A stretch of DNA of 64,000 bases from Batillaria attramentaria. Lineage: Eukaryota; Mollusca; Gastropoda; Batillariidae. Position 1 is the stretch's first letter, and each line of letters starts with the position of its first letter. The translations under genes and the position numbers were made by a program. The notes beneath the pieces are model-generated. The model ran no database searches and was not told the DNA's origin. It saw only the letters and a program-made list of their open reading frames with translations. The stretch spans positions 127,501 through 191,500 of the forward strand of contig JACVVK020000168.1 in NCBI GenBank assembly GCA_018292915.2, written 5' to 3'. Of the stretch, positions 24,314 to 36,133 are shown one piece after another.

Positions 24314-24577
24314 GGTGGGTGAGTGGGTGTTTCGGGGTTTAACGTCCTTTTCCACACATACGGGTGATATCAAAGACGGGCGCTCACGAGAGAGAGAGAG
24401 AGGGTGGGTGTAGGTGAGTTTAACGTCCTTTTCCATCACACGTGGGTCAGTGATATCAAGGACGGGGCCACGACGAAAAGGCCAGCAGAAATATTTGGCT
24501 CCAGCCGGGATTCAAACTGACTGTCCGAGCATTGAATGTCCAACGCTGTGCGTACCATTCGGCTATCCCGGCTCCCA
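24314..24577 (-). repeat. Two nested or tandem SINE family 1 copies
   Basis: A partial body at 24314-24380 breaks off after AAAGACGGGCGCTCACGAG, which repeats sequence just upstream of it, and a longer copy with tRNA-like head runs 24403-24577. Confidence 0.75.
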
Positions 24578-24667
24578 GAAAGGGGGGGGGGGGGGGTGGA
24601 GGGAGGGAGAGAGAGAGAGAGAGCTGACCTCCTGCATAATGACTATCTGTGCATTGACCATTTTCAG

Positions 24668-26340
24668 CGTGGGAATGACGCGGACACAAGGATCACTTAC
24701 GACGTTGATTCTGATTTGCGTGTACGTCAGAACGGGAGCTGCAACATTCCCAGCTCCGGTATGCACACCTTCATCAAACTGTCTCTGTTTGAGCGTCGAA
24801 TGAAGATGCATACTCCCCCTATACTCGCGATTTTTATCCTTCAGTTTCAAACCAGTTCCACAAATCGGCTGGCGGGGTCCTGGTGCCTGATGCATGATTT
24901 TCAGATCAGATTTTTAATGTCGGGACTATTGTCAGCATGCATTGCCGCTTACGAGTCTTGGTAAGGGTCGTATAACTTGCCTCAGTCTCCAGTTATGCAT
25001 CCCGTACTAATGTTTTAGTTTCGTCTTACTCAAGCTAGTCTCGGACTATCGTCCTAGTCTTTCTCTATTCATCACGGCCCTGGATAGTTGAAAGCGTTAC
25101 TGTGTGCTCTAATTTCCATCCAAGTCAGAGTAAGACTTAAAATATTGTTTAAGGCGTAAGGACACAAAATGACCGTGCGGTCATGTTTGGTGTTTGTTTG
25201 GGTTACCTCGTTTGGCAAGCGTGTTAGTCTATAGTGATTTTTGTTGTCATGAAAAAGCGTTATTTTCGTGATTTTGTGTTATGTAGGTCAAGGTGCGTGG
25301 CAGGCAGTCACAAAAAGAGGCAAGCTGCCAGTGAAACTGGGACTTTTTGCGTAGAGGTGGGACATATGTGAGGCAAGCGGATTTTGTGTGGACCTGTGAT
25401 CTAAAAAGAAAGTAGACGTGCATTACTCCAGTAAGGCCTGAGCGGAAAGGAGACATTCGATTTTGTTGAAACTCCAGGTCAGGTGCGTGCCTTTGAATGG
25501 TCTGTTCATGGTAGCAGTTGTTTCTAGATTGAAGTATTTTTAGGGATGACTATGATCCCTGAGGCTAATAGGGAATATATAGGCCTTATGAGGCCCTGTG
25601 TATTTGTGTCCTTAGCCCTTAAGTTCCAATTTACTTTGACGACGAATCTGCATTTTAATAAACACTTACGATGAAAGCACGGCATGGAACACAATTAGTG
25701 TAGTAACAGCTGATGCACTATTTCACAGACCAACTTCAAACTGACGCGAGTGACCGTCTACTACGATGGAGCCTCGGAGCCTGATGTTCTTCTCTCCCCG
25801 AACTATCCAGTTACCGGTAAATGTTTCGTTTCGTTTTTGCCACCGAGACATGTTTAACTAAGGGCAGACAAAACTGCATGTCGGCATAATAGCACAATAA
25901 TACTGCATTCTCTACTAAATGTTCGTTCCAAATATTGTGCTGGCTTTTTCATCGTTGCCCCGTCTTTGATATCACCCGTATGTGGTGAAAAAGGACGTTA
26001 AACTTCCAAACCCCAACCAACCAACCTTTTTTTTCCTCAAGGTGATGATTCCATGGAAAACGTGAAGTATGGACAGGGCAGCGTCTATGCTGACTTCAAC
26101 ATGGACGGCAGCAAGCCCATGTTTTGCTTCAAATTTCCATACTATCCTTACTTCCAACTCGCGCTGCTGTTGAATAAGATCACTTGAGATCATCCAGAAA
26201 GTGAACCCATTTCCGATTTGGGGTTCCAAGTCGACCCTGGCCGTGAGCTTACGTACGATCGTGGACAAGACGTTGACTTCAGCGTATCCCACAATTCTAC
26301 AGCTTCGAAGATCTACATCTTTCACGACGACGTGTTGTAG
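24668..26340 (+). pseudogene. Copy A: broken secreted Ig-like cluster gene
   Basis: The signal exon (ATG 24675 to 24758, 28 codons, hydrophobic core LTTLILICVYV) and its donor are intact. Exon 2 (25729-25816, 88 nt) keeps the phase but lacks 33 nt found in B to E, removing the KERRGSDVRIT stretch. Exon 3 opens at 26042 and reads in frame with family residues (GQGSVYADFN, PMFCFKF). An in-frame TGA follows at 26185-26187. Homology continues past it through LGFQVDPGRELTYDRGQDV to about 26338 and then stops, so the whole C-terminal Ig domain is missing. A truncated SINE (25924-26020) lies in intron 2. The nonsense codon plus loss of the 3' half make a pseudogene likely. Confidence 0.8.
25924..26020 (+). 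repeat. SINE family 1 fragment in copy A intron 2
   Basis: Body without head (CAAATATTGTGCTGGC to CAAACCCCAACCAACC), directly before the exon 3 acceptor of pseudogene A. Confidence 0.8.
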
Positions 26341-26694
26341 AGATCGCGAAAAGATACTGCATTTCGATGCAAAATAATTTCTAGACCGTCCCAGAACATG
26401 CTGGTGCAGTAACGTCAGTAGATTACGTCACCTTCGAAAGATTTCGAACCTTCCAGTAAGTTGAGGAATGTTCTAGATCTGACCTGTTCAGTATGTAAGC
26501 AGCCCTGCATAGCGTTCTGGGTTCTTCTTCTTTCATGAATTTGTTCTCCGCGCATATTCTGTTCATAAAGTATTGGAGGTGTATTCTGTTACATCCCGTA
26601 TCTTCTCTGCAAGTGCACGAAGATGGCGACATAGCATAAGTAAAATACAACACCACGTCTCCAAACAGAGGAATTCGGAAAGAAAGTGGCGAGA

Positions 26695-26863
26695 GGGTGG
26701 GTGGGTGTTTGGGGGTTTAACGTCCTTTTCCACCACATAGGGTGACATCAAAGACGGGGCAACGATGAAAAAGCCAGCACAAATATTTGGCCCTAGCGGG
26801 GATCGAACTCACGACCCGAGCATTAGAAGTCCAACACTCTACCATTCGACCACCCCGGCTCCC
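26695..26863 (-). repeat. SINE family 1, full length
   Basis: Complete copy flanked by GAAAGTGGCGAGA at 26680-26693 and GAAAGTGGCGAGACA after it, consistent with a target-site duplication. Confidence 0.85.
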
Positions 26864-27136
26864 CGAAAGTGGCGAGACATCCCCAAGAAAAAACAGCATC
26901 ACGTCAATCAAACATGACGCTCTTACTTTACGTCAGTGCGCGTGCGTCTCTTCTTCGATGTTTGTGAGGCGTGTGGCTTGTAGAGGAAATGTGCTTTGAG
27001 TACAAAGTTTCGAGTCAACTGACGATAACGGCTGCAGAGAATTTTTTTTTTTTTTTTTTTACGGCACCCCAGACACATTATGTATATATAGTAGGAGTGA
27101 TTTTGAGATCTAAAATGGGTTCTCCAGCACTTTCAT

Positions 27137-27740
27137 GAGGTACGGTTTACGTCAAAAGTATAATAGCGACTAACTCCAAAATTCACCCTGTTTAGAGTCC
27201 GTATTTATGCTATCTATTTCCCAAAAATGGAGTGATTTAGATAAATATTACGCCTTTAAACTCCAGAAAGCCAACTTTTCTGAAAAGGGGGATAACTCGC
27301 AAATCATGTGTGCAATCCTACCTGGATCGGGGCCTCTATTAAAAAATCTTGATTTATTGAGAAACCCAAAATTTGAAATCGATCGGTTCAGTATTTTCGG
27401 AGATACAGGCATCTGAACTGGGTTCACATGCAATGTCAACTGAGGTACGGTTTACGTGATAACTATAACAGTGACTATTTCCTACTAGTCAGCCTGTTCA
27501 GAATCCATATTCATGCTATCTACTGCCAAAAAATTGAGTGATTTAAATAAATATTGCGCCTGTGAACGACAGACAACCAACTTGTCTCAAAAGGGCGATA
27601 ACTCCCAAATCACTTAAGCAATCATCACACGCTCGGTTGCTCTAATGTAACATTTTGATATATTTGGATACCCCAAATTTGAATCCATTCGGTTGAGTAT
27701 TTTCGGAGAAACAGGCCCGGACACAATTCACACACACACG
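27137..27740. repeat. Tandem duplication of a ~305-bp unit
   Basis: GAGGTACGGTTTACGT starts both halves (27137 and 27442), and later blocks (ATGCTATCTA, GAGTGATTTA, TATTTTCGGAGA) recur in the same order. It fills part of the A-B intergenic gap. Confidence 0.85.
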
Positions 27741-28000
27741 CACACACATACGAACAGACGGCACTCACTGAGGAGGAGAAGCGCATTCGGCGCACCATAC
27801 ATGTCAGCATCGATGACGCACGTTCAAGTTTCTTACGTCATTGTCAGAGTTATACTTGCAAAATCGTCTCTGCGGGAGATGGGCAGTGACGTGCGTTTGT
27901 ACCACAGATGCTTGCCTATGAACGTGGAAAATTTAGCCCGTCCAATGATGTTGTTTCCACTACTATGGAAACAACATAAAAACCTCTAACAACAATACTC

Positions 28001-28001
28001 A

Positions 28002-28068
<67 letters not shown>

Positions 28069-28098
28069 ATCTTACTCGTGTGCGGTTTGGAGTTTTGA

Positions 28099-28166
<68 letters not shown>
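28001..28166. repeat. (CA)n - spacer - (TG)n pair upstream of copy B
   Basis: About 64 bp of CA, a ~36-bp spacer with CTTACTCGTGTGCGG, then about 64 bp of TG; the two runs are inverted copies. Confidence 0.9.
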
Positions 28167-28179
28167 AAAGAAAAGCGGA

Positions 28180-28347
28180 AGATACGTAGGTAGAGAGACA
28201 TCAGTTTGTCGTATCAAAATGACGCAAAAGAGACAAAACATGACGTGGAACTACGTAATCAAACGTCTCTGTGTTGGCTGGCGGAAGCGGAGTTTTGTCT
28301 CTGCAGACAGAAGACATTCTTCTGTCTTCCAACCGGCAAACGTGAAG
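28180..28347 (+). promoter_or_regulatory. Copy B proximal upstream block with probable leader exon
   Basis: The block is conserved in sequence and position before B, C, D and E and ends in CGGCAAACGTGAAG followed by a GTAAGT donor, so it likely contains a spliced 5' UTR exon and core promoter. It contains ATGACGCAA and ATGACGT, motifs like ATF/CREB-type sites; binding is inference. Its transcription start is not determinable by eye. Confidence 0.55.
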
Positions 28348-28643
28348 GTAAGTTCCCTGACACTTAGTCACTCTCCAACGAAGACAAGTCTTTAACATTA
28401 ACATTATCAGCAATAAGCGAAACCAGAATAAGAGAGAGAGAGGGGGGGGGGGGGGTTGGCGGGGAGCGAGGGGGGGTGGGGAGGGCGGGGGGGGGGTGGG
28501 GGGAACAGCTAGAGATAGAAGCATAGAGAAACGAACGACAAAGACGGCTTTCAAATTTCAGACAAATGCGCACAGTCTTTCTTTTTTTTTTACATCCTCC
28601 ATGTGTAAAGTGTATTTGTGTCTTGACTACTTTCAGCATCAGA

Positions 28644-30861
28644 ATGGCGTGTACAAAAGAATCGCTTGTGACGTTGATTCTGATTTCCCTGTACGTCCAA
28701 ACAGGAATCGCAGCATTCACAGCGCCGGTATATGCACCTTCACTAAACTCTCTGTTTCATTAATGCATGTACATGTACGTGTTTTGTGTAGTTGTTTTGT
28801 TCCCTGTTCACGCGACCAACATGAATCTTAACATTTAACTACAACTTAGATGTGCATAAGTAAGAATTGGTTAACGCAGACTAATGACCGCGTAAGTGTG
28901 AAACTTTTCAATGCCTGCCTGGTCCCGTTTCAAGTTATCGCGGCCCGGGAAATCCCGAGACTGGGGGATTATCAGTCAAGCGTGACTCTAGGACTACAGT
29001 GGTGAGATTAGCTGTTACCATGCCCCAACATGTGACCGGCATATCCATGACTGTACCGTGGCTGTTCACGCGCAACGAAAATCATCTCAGAGCGCTTCTA
29101 TCTAGGTGAACCCGACCCTACGGCATGTGACAAGATCTTAGTTACGCGGCTTTTGATGAAAGTGAAAGTACAGAAGAAACCCAATACAGTTAACAACTGG
29201 ATCTCTATTTTGCAGGCCAACTTCAAACTGACACGAGTGACAAAGGAGAGGAGAGGGTCGGATGTGAGAATTACCGTCTACTACGAGGGAGACTCGGATC
29301 CCGATGTTTTTCTCTCCCCAAACTATGGTGTCACCGGTAAATGTGCTGTTGTGAGATTAATCAGTCCTTGAATTTTTTTTCTTCTAACCAGGACAGCCCT
29401 CGTCCTATATCGCTAGCTACATATTCAAACCAAACGCGCGATTCTTCTTGTTTAAGTCAGCCAAGACATTTACTATCACTGTTTATACCACTCTACCACT
29501 ATTACAGGTAATGGTTTAAAAATCGTAATCCACCACGCGTGGTTCAACATTCGTACCCAAACAAATCACACGTGAATTATGGAGGTACATTAAAATAAAT
29601 GTATGTCAAGACATGACGCTGTTCGACTTCGTACGGGAATGGGAAGGAAAAAACTTTGCCGATAGCTGGATGTGAATTTTTTTTTTTAAATCAAAGAAAT
29701 GAAGCTACAGGGGTGACATAAATAATTTTCCCAATTCCGTTCCCGCGATAACATAAAATACACCTCACAGGTTTGTGGATTTCGCAGTTTTACGGTCGAA
29801 ATCAACAGACTCGTGTGGTGTATTCTCCGTAATCGGGGGCACCTCATTTTGAACACTCTGAACTAGTTCCAACGGATATGAAGTAGTCTACCTTGCGGAC
29901 TTTCTCTGCCGATACAGTCTGGCCCAATCATTCAGCTCACGTGTAGAGAATCAGACCAGGTTAAGGTAGTGAGTAGATCGAGTTGCCTCGCTTTGGCCTA
30001 AACACAAAGGCTAGGCAGTGCAACATGCCGTACACATCGGGGCAAAAAAATTTTCCTTCTCGTATGTGGCACCGTTCATTCGGGCCGATCGTCGGGGGTT
30101 CTCTCCGGGTACTCCGGCTTCCTCCCCCTCTGCTTTGGAAATGTTCAGCCCACCAAATTTGAAAAATAAATGCAATTCTAAATCCCGAAATTTAAATAGC
30201 TGAGCTGACCCTTCGCACCACGTGATTGTAATGTGTTTATGTCCAGTGTGTGAGAGAATGCGTGTGATTCACGTGAGCGTGCGTGTTGGGTTCAGTTCGC
30301 GGCGCTTTGAGCCGATTCATGAAATTGGGTAAAGCGCCTATACAATACTCATTATTATTATTATTATTATTATTGATATGTCCTTGTTGAATAAGCCTCA
30401 GCAACCACTGTGGTTAATATTCAAGAGCAAGCTTCCCTTGTGTTTTTGTATGGATATGTTTGGTACCCAGCAAGTTTGGAAACTTTTTCTTGAAACCATC
30501 AAACGTCCGCGTACGGCCTGTTGTCAGTCTGAGAAGTCCTTATCTCACGAAATTAGAAAGTGACGTCATGGTAACGGATTTGACATCTCGAAACGGGGGA
30601 TAGCTGGGCGGGCGGATGGGTGGGTGTGGGTGTTTGGGGGTTTAACGTCCTTTTCCACCACATATGGTGATATCAAAGACGGGTCAACGATGAAAAAGCC
30701 AGCACAATTTTTTGGCCCCAGCCGGGATCGAACTCACGACCCGAGCATTAGAAGTCCAACGCTCTACCATTCGACCACCCCGGCTCCCCGTGCGGGCGGA
30801 TGGTCTGGCTGGGTTGATTAGTTATTAAAATATAACTGGGTGTGGTGAATATGATGTACAC

Positions 30862-30915
<54 letters not shown>

Positions 30916-31060
30916 CGTGTGTCTGTCTGTCCGTCTGTCTGTCTGTCTGTGGGCGATTAAAAAAAACAAAAAAACTTTGAGTTTTCAAACTAGATCAAAA
31001 CGGGTGGCTGTACTCAGAGGGGTATGTTCAGGGGAGTGTACTTGGGGAGAGGGTGTGTGT

Positions 31061-31109
<49 letters not shown>

Positions 31110-33034
31110 GGGATATACGCAGGGGAGTACGTGTACTCAGGGGAACCCCGGGCTCGTTCTTGTGGAATAAAATTTCGGCAAATCGGTCTTTAACGTCTTT
31201 TTCCACAAACAGGGAGACCAGGAAACGTAATTTTGAGTTTTCCCATCACATTTAAAATTGGTGACTATACTCAGGGGGGGCACCCTTAATAATGGGGGAC
31301 ACGGAAAATCTGAATATAACACACCACGTATCGCCAAACAGGGAAACCAGAAATCAAAATTTAGAGTTCTCACCTCACGATCAAAATTGATGGCTGTACT
31401 CAGGAGCGCCCCGGAAACATTCTGGCGGGAAAAACCTCAGAGAATCCATGTTTTAAGCCTCTATGTTCGTGACACCTCTCAGATGGAAAATAGCCGCTTT
31501 CAGAGCCCTGAGGCTGTTTCCCAGATAGACAGGTATTCGGTTTGACCATCGCGACCATTTTCGTGACCGTGGTTTCTAACAGTAGAGAAATACCAGTTTC
31601 TTGAGTCCATAGTCGATTCCTGAACGGACTGGGACCGAAAAATCTTCTAAAAATAGCCACGAATCAGCGGTATCTGGCTTGTCTTCAGTCCGTAACCAAA
31701 TAATGTCGTCTGCTCAATACACAGTACACTTCTAGAACAACACATTCGCCGGCCAGAGTCACCACTATGCTTTCAGACACTCGATGAAAAGTTTTCCACA
31801 CGCTGTAATCTGCCTGTCATACGTATTAAGACCTTAATTTAACGTCCCGTTCCATCACGAGTCGCCAAACGGGAAGACCAGAAAAACACTTACTACACAT
31901 ATCACATCATCAACCCTGGAAAAGCCGGGTACATCAACTATGGACGAATAACTTGACTGGGGGACATGCATACTTGTCAGAAGATTAATACAGCGCATAT
32001 ATTATAGTTGGCATAATTTATTTTTTAAAGAAGGAAAAAAACTGATTTCGTCTAGTTCGTCGACAAAAGATCGTTTCCCCACTAAGATTTCTTTGGTCAG
32101 GACCAGACTAACATGAATGTGAATAGATGCTATGCCTACTATCGGAAATTCCTTATAAATCCTATTTTCTTCAGGTCATTATTCCATGCAGGAAATAATA
32201 CCCCACCAAGGCAGGGTACAGGCTGACTTCAACGAGCACGGCATCGAGCCGATGTTCTCTTTCAAGCTTCCAAACTACCCGTTGTTTCAATACATGCTGC
32301 TCCTGAGAAATCTCACAGCCGATGTTCCAAACAGTGAAAACATTGTCGAATTGGGGTTCAGAGTCGACCCTGGCCGTGAACTCACATACAATCTTGGACA
32401 AGACGTTACCTTTAGCGTCTCGCTCGATTCTACAACCTCGAAGCACTACTTCTTCAGCGACGACGTTTATCTCAGGCAGGACGTGGAAAACAGTCAGATT
32501 AAATTTAAAAAACTCTGGACGCGGGACGAGGGGTACCCACTGCAATGTCTAGGCCAAACCAGGCAAAACGACAGGGCAGCCATTCACTATCGTCTGAAGA
32601 CGGATGGAGATCCTAAAGGACTGATCCAAATCACGGCAGATGCTACCTGTTTCTCTGGGTGCCTAGTGACCTGGGTGTTGGCGATGACATACATCCGTTT
32701 CTATCCGTCATACATGTATGGCCCGTTCCCTCCGTACTATATCGGCTTCACGGAACCCCATCCCCCTTGGCAGAAACCATACTGTTTTGCTCACTGGAAG
32801 TGTGAGCTCTTTTGTGCTGCTGTAGGCGACGGACCAACGATGATGAACATCAAAAAAGTCACCAACTATGGCTATGAGCAAAGGAATGTCCAAATCGGTA
32901 AGCTGCTGGATTTCTACATCTCCGCGCGAGTTGTACTGAGGCAGGCTACTGTGGATGATTCAGGTACTTACATATGTGAAGTACGCACAAAGCAGTATGT
33001 CCGTGAAATCAAAATCAATCTTGCTGTCTATTAA
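28644..33034 (+). CDS. Copy B: secreted protein with C-terminal Ig-like domain, intact
   Basis: Coding exons 28644-28727 (84 nt), 29216-29336 (121 nt) and 32175-33034 (860 nt) splice in phase to 354 aa. Exon 1 is a signal peptide (core LVTLILISLYV, likely cleaved near GIAA-FTAP). Exon 2 gives a charged segment ending LSPNYGVTG. Exon 3 starts with an N-terminal region (GRVQADFN, RNLTADVPN, DPGRELTYNLGQDV), continues through CFSGCLVTW, and ends in an Ig-like domain. That domain has cysteines in ELFCAAVG and the DDSGTYICEV signature of the F-strand. NLT supplies a possible N-glycosylation site. The stop follows the last Ig strand directly, with no membrane anchor, GPI-type tail, lectin or fibrinogen domain. 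An upstream non-coding exon ends at 28347. Predicted secreted; ligand and function unknown. Intron 2 (2838 bp) carries two SINE insertions absent from copy E. Confidence 0.85.
30039..30375 (+). repeat. Interspersed repeat family 4 inserted in copy B intron 2
   Basis: Copies D and E read directly across this position (ACACATAATGAT), so the ~335 bp including the (ATT)n tail is an insertion specific to copy B. Confidence 0.75.
30620..30791 (-). repeat. SINE family 1 with TSD and matching empty site in copy E
   Basis: Flanked by GCGGGCGGATGG at 30608-30619 and 30792-30803. The orthologous position in copy E intron 2 (49069-49080) has one GCGGGCGGATGG and no insert. Confidence 0.95.
31061..31109. 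repeat. Poly-G tract in copy B intron 2
   Basis: Close to 48 consecutive G residues; length is likely unreliable in sequencing. Confidence 0.9.
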
Positions 33035-33364
33035 AATGGACAGCTGAGATAACTCCGGGGGCCTGGTGCATGGAGACAGACAGGAACGTTAAGTCCGAGA
33101 CCAGAATCAGAATAATAAGGTTGGGTGGGTGTTCGGGAGTTTAACGTCCTTTTTCACCACGTAATAATAATAATAATAATAATAAACTGCTGTTTTTTTC
33201 CTTGCACTACAGCAATAAAACATGTAATGTTGTGTGGGGGTGGGTTATCTCATTCACAGTCACACAACATTAAATACAAACTGACTGATCTACAGAGAAC
33301 TAACGATACATGCAAAATTATACGCTTTCAATCCTTCAATCGTTTGCACTTGCAGACTTAGTAA

Positions 33365-33880
33365 AATATCTACGAATGATAACTGTTGCAAAGTTGGTTG
33401 GAAACTCTGCCCTTTTTCCGTTTCCAGCCAGCTGCGAAAATATATAATGTATATTTACCGTGGAGATATTTATGAATAATAATCGTTGCAAAGTTGGTAG
33501 TTTCCGGTTGGAAATTCTGTCCTTACTTTGCGTTTCCAGGCGGATGCGGTACTATATGAAATAATATGACGGAATTCTTAATAAAGATATAAAATCGTTC
33601 TGAAGTTGGCAGTTTCCGGATGGAAATTCTGTCATTACTTAACGTTTCTAGCCAGTTTTTGGACCTTGAACATTTTTGTTCACATAAGATAAAATTTAAA
33701 TAAAATCTAAAACATTTCATTCTTTTCACCTTTATATGTTGAAAGTTGTTGGATAAAATGAAAAAAAAAATCTTGAAAAGTTTTATTCTTTTTACGCGTG
33801 AATGGCTCCGCATTTATATTTTGAAAGTTGTTGGATGGAAGGTTTCTGTTGACGAGGTTTCTGTGATAAAGTAATTTATA
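33365..33880. repeat. ~110-bp tandem repeats in copy B 3' flank
   Basis: Units contain AAAGTTGGTAGTTTCCGGTTGG and GGAAATTCTG; the same repeat follows C, D and E, so it is part of the duplicated segment. Confidence 0.75.
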
Positions 33881-33983
33881 AAAGACCATCGCGCCATCAA
33901 ATCAAATCAAATAACGGAAAATGTAAACCACTATGGGGAAAACACTACTACCAAATAAAAATGATACTCCGTTCACAACATAT

Positions 33984-33986
<3 letters not shown>

Positions 33987-34063
<77 letters not shown>

Positions 34064-34092
34064 ACTCGAGTGCGAGTTTTGTGAGCGTGTGT

Positions 34093-34164
<72 letters not shown>

Positions 34165-34185
34165 GTGTGTATGTGTGTGTGTGAA
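33987..34185. repeat. (CA)n - spacer - (TG)n pair upstream of copy C
   Basis: Same layout as at copy B, with longer runs (about 75 and 98 bp) and CTTACTCGAGTGCGAG in the spacer. Confidence 0.9.
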
Positions 34186-34348
34186 GAAAGCGTAAGATAC
34201 GTAGGTAGACATACATCAGTTTTTGGTATTAAAATGACGCAAAAGAGACAAAACATGACGTTGTAATCAAACGTCTCTGTGTTGGCTGGCAGAAGCGCAG
34301 TTTTGTCTCCGCAGACATTCTTTTGTCTTCCAACCGGCAAACGTGAAG
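34185..34348 (+). promoter_or_regulatory. Copy C proximal upstream block with probable leader exon
   Basis: Same block as for copy B, including ATGACGCAAAAG, ATGACGT, TCTCTGTGTTGGCTGGC and a closing CGTGAAG-GTAAGT donor at 34349. It resembles the copy E version more than B or D. Confidence 0.55.
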
Positions 34349-34436
34349 GTAAGTTCCCTGATAGTCATTCTCTAAAGAAGACAAGGTTGTAACACTAACA
34401 TAATCGGCAATAAGCGAAACCTCGGGTGGCAGGGTG

Positions 34437-34440
<4 letters not shown>

Positions 34441-34506
<66 letters not shown>
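34441..34506. repeat. (GA)n microsatellite in copy C leader intron
   Basis: About 65 bp, directly abutting the tail of the inserted retrotransposon. Confidence 0.95.
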
Positions 34507-34509
<3 letters not shown>

Positions 34510-35575
34510 AATGAAATGAAATGAAATGAGCCTTTATTTTCCAACGGTGGAAGTTTTTGGTACGTGAACCAGTATTACAACTTGCCGTTGCTACAACTGC
34601 GAAGGATAAAAAGTACACTCATGAAGACAACAACAAACACAAAGGGTGGTAATAATAATAAAGCAAAGAGCGGGCGACGCACGCGCACCCACTCACAATC
34701 ACGATTGCAGCTGATATTACAGAAGCTGAGCTATTCCCCTAGTCATACACATATAATTATATAATACAAATCCATATACATGTACCAGTAGTGCATGGGT
34801 GTTGTACATTATCCAAAGGTAAGGGGAAAAGAAACTAGGGTAAGATACTGATACGCATCAGACACGTGAATCAAAATATTACAAAGGAATGTGATATAAA
34901 GACAAAAGATTTGGTTAGAGGGTCAGGGAAGAGGGGGCGGTGAGTATGAGCGGACCACTTCTTTTAAAATGTACGTGAATGCTTGAATAGCCGGGTCTTG
35001 AAGGTTTTCAATGAAGGAGCTGCAGTAACTACTGTTGGAAGAGTGTTCCATAAAGCAGCTCCAGAATATAAGAAACTGGATTTATATCAATCTATACGGG
35101 GCCGTGGCACTGCCAGACTGTTCCTTGTGGGTTTGTAAGGCGTAGGCCTACTGAATGTGGTAATAAGGTTGGAGAGGTAGGGTGGAGCTTTGGATGCACA
35201 GACTTTCCACATCATTACTCCCTTACTGAAAATTAGTTGTTTGCGAAGTGGTAGGAACTCAAGGAACTTAAGCCGGTCATCAGTGCTAAGTGTATTCTTA
35301 TGCAGGATCAGCTTCGCCGACCGTCGATGAAGAGAGTTGAGCCGTTTCAGATTTGCGTCACTACAACCATCCCAGACGGACGAGGCGTAATCCAAGTGTG
35401 GCTGAATGTGTGCATGGTGAAAAAGTTTCCGAGTTGCTACATCCGTAAAATAGGTTATTCTTGACATTAAAAACAGGTTTTTCGACAGGAGCATACAAAC
35501 ATGGTTGAAATGATCGTGCCAGCTAAGCTGGTCGTCAATGACAACACCTAGGAGACGATGTTCACGAGAGAGAGA
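34505..35575 (-). mobile_element. 5'-truncated non-LTR retrotransposon in copy C leader intron
   Basis: The minus strand encodes an open stretch (about 35560-35087) with LLGVVIDDQLSWHDHF, HLDYASSVWDGC and SLHRRSAKLILH. These belong to the region just after the reverse-transcriptase active site in Jockey/CR1-type elements. It ends in (ATTTC)n next to a 65-bp (GA)n run. The catalytic part is missing, so it is a dead fragment. Confidence 0.8.
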
Positions 35576-35783
35576 GAGAGAGTTTACATCATCCAGAGAG
35601 AGAGAGAGAGAGTGTGTGTGTGCGTGGTGGGGGGGGGAGGGGCCGGGGGCAGCTATAGATAGAACAATAGAGAGACAAACGGCAGAGACGGCTTTCCAAT
35701 TTTCGACAAATGCGCACAGTCTTTCTTTTTTACATCCTCCATGTGTGTAATGTACTTGTGTCTTAACTACTTTCAGCATCGTA

Positions 35784-36065
35784 ATGGCGTGTGCAAAGGA
35801 ATCGCTTGTGACGTTGATTCTGATTTCCTTGTACGTCAGATCAGGAATCGCAGCATTCACAGTGCCGGTATGTACACATTCACTGAATTGTTCAAGCAAC
35901 GGTTACATGTACGTGTATAGTAGTTGTTTTGTTCCCCGTTCTTCTTGCAAGGCTACTTTGCAGTCGGTGAAGTAGGTCACATTTGAATTTAATATGCAAA
36001 GGGATTTCCCTTATCCGGTTTGTAGCGCATGGTGCCTTCAAATGCAGATGTTACATACGTTTCCG

Positions 36066-36133
<68 letters not shown>

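Noticed and set aside
32175..33034. FREP or VIgL gene
   Set aside because: Signal peptide and Ig domain fit, but the stop follows the Ig domain and no fibrinogen or lectin exon occurs downstream in any copy.
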